64,000 nt of DNA from Pseudalkalibacillus berkeleyi (lineage in GTDB: Bacteria > Bacillota > Bacilli > Bacillales > Fictibacillaceae), in assembly GCF_021608225.1 (NCBI RefSeq), contig NZ_JAKIJS010000001.1, forward strand, positions 186,001-250,000, read 5' to 3'. The translations under genes were made by a program, and so were the position numbers. Shown here in pieces: positions 58,887 through 64,000 of the stretch (within the stretch, counting starts at the first letter, position 1; each line of letters opens with the position of its first letter). The notes below the pieces were generated by a model. It saw only the letters and a list, made by a program, of their open reading frames with translations, ran no database searches and was not told the origin of the DNA.

Positions 58887-59444
58887 ATGAAGGATGCGTT
58901 AATCGTTATTGATGTACAGGAAGCTGTAATGGAAAACAGTTATCAAGAAAAAGAAACTATTGAACAGATTAATGAGTTGATTCTTCGTGCTCGGTCAAAC
59001 CAAATTCCAATTATCTATGTTCAACATGAATATCCGATCGGTCCTATGAAACGTGGGGAACCAAATTGGCAGCTACATGAACACCTAGAAAAACCACTTG
59101 AATCAGATATCATCATCAATAAAACATTGCCAAATGCTTTTTCAGACACTTCATTGAAAGAAGTATTGAACCAAATGGATATTCGTCACGTTTATATTTG
59201 CGGGGCACAGACGGACTTTTGTGTTGACTCAACGTGTCGAGGTGCATTTGACAACCATTACGATGTCACATTAATTACGGATGCCCATACAACGACTGAC
59301 AAAAGTCATATGACATCGGAACAAATTATTAATCACGTCCACCAAACGCTTGAGAACTTTTGGAGTCCAAAAGCAACACTAACATTACAGAAATCTGATG
59401 AGGTTAAGTGGATGGTCACACAAACTGAAGGAGGAATAAAATGA
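58887..59444 (+). CDS. isochorismatase-family cysteine hydrolase
   Basis: A 185-residue hydrolase. ALIVIDVQEAVMENSY holds the catalytic aspartate, INKTLPNAFSDTSL the lysine, and VYICGAQTDFCVDSTCRGAFD the nucleophilic cysteine. This is the nicotinamidase-like branch, which splits amides; the substrate is unknown. The start at 58887 follows AAAGGGATG; the codon before it (GTG) is a less likely start. The next gene overlaps its stop by four bases (ATGA), so they form a coupled pair. Confidence 0.88.
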   Translation: MKDALIVIDVQEAVMENSYQEKETIEQINELILRARSNQIPIIYVQHEYPIGPMKRGEPNWQLHEHLEKPLESDIIINKTLPNAFSDTSLKEVLNQMDIRHVYICGAQTDFCVDSTCRGAFDNHYDVTLITDAHTTTDKSHMTSEQIINHVHQTLENFWSPKATLTLQKSDEVKWMVTQTEGGIK

Positions 59445-59827
59445 AGATTACAAAGAGCCCAATCAACCGAGTAGGAACACCGTTTATTCACGTGAAGGAT
59501 TTACAAAAGACATCAACTTGGTATGCAGGTCTACTCGGAAAAGAAGTACCATCCGTAAATCCCGAACACCCTGTTCATTATTTTGAATTGGAAGGGGGAG
59601 GAGGCTTACTTCTGGATGATGACCGTAATAATGCACCTGGAACAGAAGCCTCAATCATGCTCCATACTGATAACATTGATGAAGCTTACGGATTCGTAAA
59701 AGAAAAAGGTGGAGAAATTGTACGTGAAATTGAGAGACATCCCGATGTTTCCTTTTTCAACTTTAAGGATCCAGACGGTAATGTACTCATGATTTGTGAA
59801 CAACATGAGAACAGTAATAGAAGTTAA
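59441..59827 (+). CDS. VOC-family (glyoxalase/bleomycin-resistance fold) protein
   Basis: A 128-residue protein of the vicinal-oxygen-chelate fold. VGTPFIHVKDLQKTSTWYAGLLGKEVP, VHYFELEGGGGLLLDDDRNN and VSFFNFKDPDGNVLMICEQ carry the two beta-alpha-beta-beta-beta modules and metal-ligand positions. Activities range from glyoxalase to antibiotic binding; none can be chosen. It is coupled to the isochorismatase by a four-base overlap, with GGAGGAA ahead. Confidence 0.83.
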   Translation: MKITKSPINRVGTPFIHVKDLQKTSTWYAGLLGKEVPSVNPEHPVHYFELEGGGGLLLDDDRNNAPGTEASIMLHTDNIDEAYGFVKEKGGEIVREIERHPDVSFFNFKDPDGNVLMICEQHENSNRS

Positions 59828-59836
59828 ATGATTTAT

Positions 59837-59868
59837 TGGGAATTGCTGACTTCAAGCAATTCCCTTTT
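59837..59868 (+). terminator. intrinsic terminator
   Basis: GGGAATTGCT pairs with AGCAATTCCC around GACTTCA, followed by five T. Confidence 0.88.
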
Positions 59869-59922
59869 TATATAGAAATATGATAGTATACGAACAGAAT
59901 ACATAGAAAGCAGGGATTTCCA

Positions 59923-60336
59923 ATTAATAAGAAGCTAATCATGATTTTCGCAAGTGCCATTTTAGCGGGTATCCTTCTAATCGTTCTTATTTCTTTATTA
60001 ATCAAAACGCCTGAAGAGGAAGCGAATGATTTTGTTGAAAGGTTAAAAAGTGGGACGGTCAACGAAAATGCTTTAAACGAGCAACAACTAACTGAACTGA
60101 ACGCTTTTATCCAATTCCCAAATGACAAAGATCTAGACCAAACTAGGATGGTGATTTACTCAGCAGAAGATGTTGATAATGGTTACCAAGTTCGCGTTCG
60201 TTTCCAAGCATATGAATATAAAGATGAAGGATCTAAAGTCATAGAATCATACGACGGGGATTTATATATAATCATGCAAAAAGTTGGCTTTCGAAGCTGG
60301 AATATTATCGATGTTAAAATAAATGCTTATAAGTAG
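59923..60336 (+). CDS. membrane-anchored small protein, probable ATT start
   Basis: A frame with one N-terminal membrane helix (IFASAILAGILLIVLISLLIK) and an outside domain (EEEANDFVERLKSGTVNENAL..., YQVRVRFQAYEYKDEGSKVIESYDGDLYIIMQK). The ATG at 59941 lies inside the helix and has no ribosome site. Reading back to an ATT at 59923 adds NKKLI, the usual basic start before such a helix, and puts AGGGA at the right distance. ATT is a rare start codon (used by infC), so this is a supported guess; the product would be 137 residues. No family was recognised. Confidence 0.55.
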   Translation: MNKKLIMIFASAILAGILLIVLISLLIKTPEEEANDFVERLKSGTVNENALNEQQLTELNAFIQFPNDKDLDQTRMVIYSAEDVDNGYQVRVRFQAYEYKDEGSKVIESYDGDLYIIMQKVGFRSWNIIDVKINAYK

Positions 60337-60350
60337 AGAGGGTGATGGCG

Positions 60351-60896
60351 GTGTTTATTTTTCCAATTGAAGATAACTTGTCTCTTAAATTATTAGAAAA
60401 AAAGGACATACCAGAGCTGTTTGCCCTTGTAGACCAATCCCGAAAGTATTTAAGGGAGTGGTTACCTTGGGTTGATAGCATGGAGAAAGAGGAAGATTAC
60501 GAACCTGTCATTGAATTGTGGAGAAAGCAATTCTGTGACGAGAACGGTTTTCAAGCCGGTATACTGTATCAAGACAAATTGGTTGGGATGATCGGTTATC
60601 ATTACATAGATTATGCTAGTAAGAAAACATCAATCGGTTATTGGCTTTCTGAGCATAACCAAGGTAAAGGAATTATGACGAAAGCAACTCAGACATTAGT
60701 AGATTATGCGTTCAATGTATTGCATTTGAATCGAATTGAAATCCAATGTGGGACAGGAAATAGAAAGAGTGCAGCTATTCCAGAACGATTAGGTTTTGTA
60801 AAAGAAGGAACCATTCGCGATGCTGAGTATTTGTATGATCACTTTCATGACTGCTATCTATATAGTTTGCTGAAAAGAGAATATGAAATAATGTAA
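60351..60896 (+). CDS. GNAT acetyltransferase, RimL type
   Basis: A 181-residue acetyltransferase: FPIEDNLSLKLLEKKDIPELFALVDQSRKYLREWLPWVD is the RimL-like opening (REWLPWVD), and KKTSIGYWLSEHNQGKGIMTKATQTLVDYAFNVLHLNRIEIQCGTGNRKSAAIPERLGFVKEG the CoA-binding core. It is close to the ribosomal-protein serine acetyltransferase group of Bacillus (YdaF-like). Start options are GTG 60342, ATG 60345 and GTG 60351; the last has the best distance from GAGAGGG. Confidence 0.83.
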   Translation: MFIFPIEDNLSLKLLEKKDIPELFALVDQSRKYLREWLPWVDSMEKEEDYEPVIELWRKQFCDENGFQAGILYQDKLVGMIGYHYIDYASKKTSIGYWLSEHNQGKGIMTKATQTLVDYAFNVLHLNRIEIQCGTGNRKSAAIPERLGFVKEGTIRDAEYLYDHFHDCYLYSLLKREYEIM

Positions 60897-60925
60897 AGAA
60901 GCTGACCGTTGGGTCAGCTTCTTTT
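60896..60925. terminator. bidirectional terminator
   Basis: AAGAAGCTGACC pairs perfectly with GGTCAGCTTCTT around GTTG, with T tails on both sides; it separates the acetyltransferase from the zinc operon. Confidence 0.9.
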
Positions 60926-61868
60926 ATTTGAAAAATCCTAAGTCCTGATAAACATAGGGTGTATCTGGTTTCTTGATTTTATCAACCTCTTTCACTTCAA
61001 TTAAAGGAATGCGGTTTTCCTCATAAGTTGTATGGGATATTGTTCCTGTCACTTTCACCCAACTATCGTCATCTATTTGATCTAAATCGCTTCCTGTAGC
61101 CATCATACCGATTACTGAGGTATCTGCTGAACAGCAGCTCATTAGGAAGCGAGCTACGACGAGCTGATTTTGCTCCATGCCATTTTCTCGATAGACGAAA
61201 CCTTTAACTTCAATCTCTTTACCTTCGAACCGATCTAAGAAAATCGTGATGGAATCCACGAGGTCGGCATAATTGTCGTCAGTGATCTTGATCCTTTCCT
61301 TGTCCTCATACTTATCAGCGATTTCTAAATAATATTCATCGTAATCGAAATCCGACTCGGTATCTGGTGAGTCATCTGAATATTTCTCATCAAGCTCCTC
61401 CATATACTTTTCCGGATCTTCCAAATACGCATCTGCATTAGGGGTATCACTATCAGATTGAGTTTTTTCAAGAGGCTTGTCTGATTTTGAAGCAGAGGCC
61501 TTCATTCCGACCGTACCTGTAAGTGAAACACCTTTCTTCTCGGCCATAGCACTATCCAATACTTTATCTGGGAAGACAAAGCCTGTTAGTAATGGCAATA
61601 GAAATAAAAAATACACAGAAAATCGCATGAACGGTTTGCTCGTATCTGCATGATCATGACCACATAAACAATGTTCCTCTGAATCCTCGGATCTGAACAT
61701 TTGGACGACTCCCAAAACAAAGAACGTACCTGCTGCAAAATAAATGAACTTCATCATTTGTGGGGCGATATAATATTGGATTTTCCCACTGTAGATGAAT
61801 GAACATAAAAGAAATGCAAATCCAAACAGAATGATCGCTCGCAAATTGATATAAAATTGATTATTCAA
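60924..61868 (-). CDS. ycgQ: TIGR03943/DUF1980 membrane protein, YcgQ-like
   Basis: A 314-residue protein with two N-terminal helices (RAIILFGFAFLLCSFIYSG and FIYFAAGTFFVLGVVQMF), then EEHCLCGHDHAD, a candidate metal-binding turn, a further helix, an acidic linker (about 130-185) and an outside beta domain with VYRENGMEQNQLVVARFLMSCCSADTSVIGMM. The FLMSCCSAD cysteines may also bind metal. It is the partner of the DUF318 permease just upstream, four bases away. Position behind znuA and the Zur box suggests a part in zinc handling, although the pair's function is not established. Confidence 0.85.
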   Translation of the reverse strand: MNNQFYINLRAIILFGFAFLLCSFIYSGKIQYYIAPQMMKFIYFAAGTFFVLGVVQMFRSEDSEEHCLCGHDHADTSKPFMRFSVYFLFLLPLLTGFVFPDKVLDSAMAEKKGVSLTGTVGMKASASKSDKPLEKTQSDSDTPNADAYLEDPEKYMEELDEKYSDDSPDTESDFDYDEYYLEIADKYEDKERIKITDDNYADLVDSITIFLDRFEGKEIEVKGFVYRENGMEQNQLVVARFLMSCCSADTSVIGMMATGSDLDQIDDDSWVKVTGTISHTTYEENRIPLIEVKEVDKIKKPDTPYVYQDLGFFK

Positions 61869-61872
61869 AAGC

Positions 61873-62883
61873 TCAACCTCCGATCAATAGTTGAAAAATG
61901 AGAATAGCGATGAACACCGAACCAGTTATGACACCCATGAGCACGAGTACGAATTTCTTTTTGAAATAGGCAAGAAGCATCAAAGTGTTCTTGATATCAA
62001 GCATCGGTCCATACACGAGGAATGCGACGATCGATGCTGTACTGAAAGTTGATTGGAACGTTACGGCTACAAATGCATCTGCTTCAGAACAGAGTGAAAC
62101 AAGATACGCGAATGCCATCATCACTAAGGTTGATGACCATACATCTGAACCGATCGCTGTAATGACATCACGGCTGACAAAAGCCTGGAATGAACTGGCC
62201 AACAAGGCTCCTAGCAAAAGAAATTTTCCTGTGTCGAAAAATTCATCCGTCATATGATACATCGTCAATTTCCACTTAGAAGTCGTTTGCTCGTGACTGT
62301 GAGTATGACTATGTTCATGGTCATGGTTTGTTCTTTTCAACATATCACCGTTTTTGAAGATAGCGTAGACGATTGCTCCTATTAATATTGCCAAAATGAA
62401 GCCCAAGCCCATTCTTGCAAACACGACCGTCAAATCTGAACGAAATGCATAATAGGTTGATAGAAATACGATCGGATTCAAGATTGGTGCACCGACAAGA
62501 AAGACGACACCGATATGTAGCGGCATCCCTTTTTTGATCAATCTACGAACGACTGGTATGATGGCACACTCACAAACTGGAAAAAGTGCAGCCATGATTG
62601 CAGCTGGAAGTAAAGCGATATATCCCTTTTTTGGTGTGAACCGCCTGATCGTCTCTTCTGAAACGAAAGATTGGATCAGAGCGGATACGAACACGCCTAA
62701 TAATAGAAAAGGAAAGGCTTCCAGCACGATGCTCAAGAAAATGGTATTCAAGTCTACTAGTGTCGTAGGGAGAGCAGATGGTAGAGTTGAACCTTTAATA
62801 TCTTCGAGAAAGAAAAACCCAAATAAGAATAAAAAGAACAAAAGAAATAGAATCATATTTTCACGCAAATTTTGTTGGGACAC
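61873..62883 (-). CDS. ycgR: DUF318 permease, YcgR-like
   Basis: A 336-residue permease with eight to nine helices. VCECAIIPVVRRLIKKGMPLHIGVVFLVGAPILNPIVFLSTYY is the DUF318/ArsP-like signature (CECxxxP). A cytosolic loop reads NHDHEHSHTHSHEQTT, a strong metal-binding stretch. Related permeases export organo-arsenicals or unknown substrates. It follows znuA by 22 bases and precedes ycgQ by four, so all three form one operon controlled by the Zur box. Zinc transport is inferred from histidines and context only. Confidence 0.87.
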   Translation of the reverse strand: MSQQNLRENMILFLLFFLFLFGFFFLEDIKGSTLPSALPTTLVDLNTIFLSIVLEAFPFLLLGVFVSALIQSFVSEETIRRFTPKKGYIALLPAAIMAALFPVCECAIIPVVRRLIKKGMPLHIGVVFLVGAPILNPIVFLSTYYAFRSDLTVVFARMGLGFILAILIGAIVYAIFKNGDMLKRTNHDHEHSHTHSHEQTTSKWKLTMYHMTDEFFDTGKFLLLGALLASSFQAFVSRDVITAIGSDVWSSTLVMMAFAYLVSLCSEADAFVAVTFQSTFSTASIVAFLVYGPMLDIKNTLMLLAYFKKKFVLVLMGVITGSVFIAILIFQLLIGG

Positions 62884-62905
62884 TTTATTTCACATCACTT
62901 GTATT

Positions 62906-63886
62906 TTAATGGCTTAAAGCTTTTTTTAAAGTAGATTGGTTTCGTTCCATCAAAGTAAAATAATCTTCCTTGTTCTCGATGTCTTCTTCTGTCAGAACCG
63001 ATAGATTGTGAAGATAGAGTATATCCAGATTAAGGTGTTTTTTGATCGTTTCAGCAGGTTTTGTGCTGACATTTTGTTCAAATAAGATATATTGAATGTT
63101 GTACTCACGTGTCTCTTCAATAATTTCCTTCATTTGTTGCTGTGTTGGTTCATTGGTCGGAGACAGACCAGAGACACTAATTTGCTCAATACCGTATCGG
63201 TGCTCCCAATACCCATAAGCCGCATGTGATACTAATATTTCTTTTCTTTCCGCCTGCTCTACCATTTGTTGATAAGATCGATCAAGCTCTTCAAGTTTTT
63301 TCTTTAAATCAAGGAAGTTGCGCTCGAAATCATCCTTCGCTTCAGGTTTAGCTTGAATCAGTTCGGACTTGATATGGTCGGCCAGATCAATTGCTAAAAT
63401 CGGGTCGAGCCAGACATGAGGGTCCACATCTCCATGATCGTCATGCTTTTCTTCAGCTTGTTGCGTTTCTTCCTCATCGTGGTCGTTGTGTTCATGGCCA
63501 TGATTGGATTGGAAAACTTCAAAAGTTACACCTTCAGATGCTTCAATGAGTTCAACCTCACCGTCTTTCAACGTTTTAGCTGCAGATTCTGCAAATCCTT
63601 CCAAACCAGCTCCCATATATATGAAAAGATCGCTATCCGCTAGTTTGATCATCGTCTTTGGTGTAGGTTCGAAAGTATGAGCATCTGCTCCAGGTGGCAG
63701 GATACTTTCCACTTCAACGTGGGTGCCTCCGATTTTTTTAGTGAAATCTGCTAACGGATAAAGCGTGGTCATGACCTCCAATTTTTTAGTGGACTCATTA
63801 GCGTCCGTTGTTGAAGCATATTTATTTTGGCCGCAAGCTGCGACTAATAACAAACTTGAAAAAATAAATAGCATTTTTTTATACAT
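62906..63886 (-). CDS. znuA: zinc ABC transporter substrate-binding lipoprotein ZnuA
   Basis: A 326-residue lipoprotein with lipobox LLVAACGQ (cysteine about 18). Zinc ligands are in PPGADAHTFEPTP, VDPHVWLDP and SHAAYGYWEHRYG, and a histidine-rich loop (SNHGHEHNDHDEEE...KHDDHGD, about residues 123-150) gathers zinc. It passes zinc to ZnuB/ZnuC, whose genes are not in the window; ycgR and ycgQ follow instead. AGGGGGAT precedes the ATG. A Zur box overlaps its promoter. Confidence 0.94.
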   Translation of the reverse strand: MYKKMLFIFSSLLLVAACGQNKYASTTDANESTKKLEVMTTLYPLADFTKKIGGTHVEVESILPPGADAHTFEPTPKTMIKLADSDLFIYMGAGLEGFAESAAKTLKDGEVELIEASEGVTFEVFQSNHGHEHNDHDEEETQQAEEKHDDHGDVDPHVWLDPILAIDLADHIKSELIQAKPEAKDDFERNFLDLKKKLEELDRSYQQMVEQAERKEILVSHAAYGYWEHRYGIEQISVSGLSPTNEPTQQQMKEIIEETREYNIQYILFEQNVSTKPAETIKKHLNLDILYLHNLSVLTEEDIENKEDYFTLMERNQSTLKKALSH

Positions 63887-63919
63887 TTTTTATCCCCCTA
63901 AAGAATCAATGCATAAATC

Positions 63920-63966
63920 AGTATATCGTAACGATTACGATTTGTGAATAGGAATAATTACGATTT
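63920..63966 (-). promoter_or_regulatory. znuA promoter with Zur boxes
   Basis: On the minus strand TTCACA (63943-63948), 17 bases and TATACT (63920-63925) form the promoter. Between them lies ATCGTAA-N3-TTACGAT (63925-63941), matching the Bacillus Zur box TCGTAATNATTACGA. A second half-box, ATTACGATTT, lies upstream at 63957-63966 with a decayed other half. Confidence 0.88.
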
Positions 63967-64000
63967 AATAAATACAATAAACCATAAAAATGACTTTTAA

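Overview
The window is a chromosomal segment of a low-GC, Gram-positive, endospore-forming member of the Bacillaceae. Strong Shine-Dalgarno sites sit close to ATG, GTG and TTG starts. Many proteins look like Bacillus ones (HtpX/YkrK, YfmM, InhA, bacillolysin, YfkAB, NfrA, ClpE, BdbCD, YcgQR, ZnuA). Typical Firmicute control sites are visible: CtsR boxes, sigma-B and sigma-54 promoters, a PhoP-type box and a Zur box. The genus cannot be settled from this sequence. No rRNA, tRNA, insertion sequence, prophage or CRISPR array was seen.

Layout. 0-10 kb: two small membrane proteins, a CwlC-like amidase fused to a glucosaminidase, MFS efflux, DinB, a BsuPI lipoprotein, an ArsR regulator, the divergent htpX/ykrK pair with palindromic operators, and a DUF2157-GDYXXLXY operon whose promoter lies inside a long perfect palindrome. 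10-23 kb: a YfmM-type ABC-F gene behind an attenuator leader, RNase Z, immune inhibitor A, a frameshifted LD-carboxypeptidase, and a MutS2-like ATPase behind a second attenuator leader. 23-36 kb: neutral protease, YfkAB, oxidoreductases, a candidate sigma-B small RNA, a sigma-B-driven RsbR paralog, alkaline phosphatase with a Pho box, BdbD/BdbC and NfrA. 36-48 kb: CtsR-controlled clpE, a drug-type ABC transporter, a 4-hydroxyphenylacetate hydroxylase-like gene, and a secreted repeat protein divergent from a two-component system. 48-56 kb: TetR plus MFS, a sigma-54 activator driving a GntP permease and 3-hydroxybutyrate dehydrogenase, and YjcZ. 56-64 kb: sirtuin, DUF2164, gamma-glutamylcyclotransferase, isochorismatase, VOC and acetyltransferases, and a Zur-controlled znuA-ycgR-ycgQ operon on the minus strand.

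Three patterns stand out. First, two genes linked to ribosome function (ABC-F and a MutS2-like ATPase) each have a leader with a short uORF whose codons overlap the 5' arm of a long stem, followed by an intrinsic terminator; this suggests translation-stress-induced attenuation. Second, several intergenic tracts of short tandem repeats, each with its own sequence but nearly all with a 20-21 bp period, lie close to gene 3' ends. Third, stress regulators are dense (sigma-B twice, CtsR, YkrK, PhoP, Zur).

Several genes were too short for ordinary ORF calling and were found by reading: 738-902, 28448-28549, 41940-42005, 42042-42215, 55905-56078, 58729-58836 and two leader uORFs. Start codons were chosen from Shine-Dalgarno spacing. 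All function calls are from motif recognition by eye; no database search was run.
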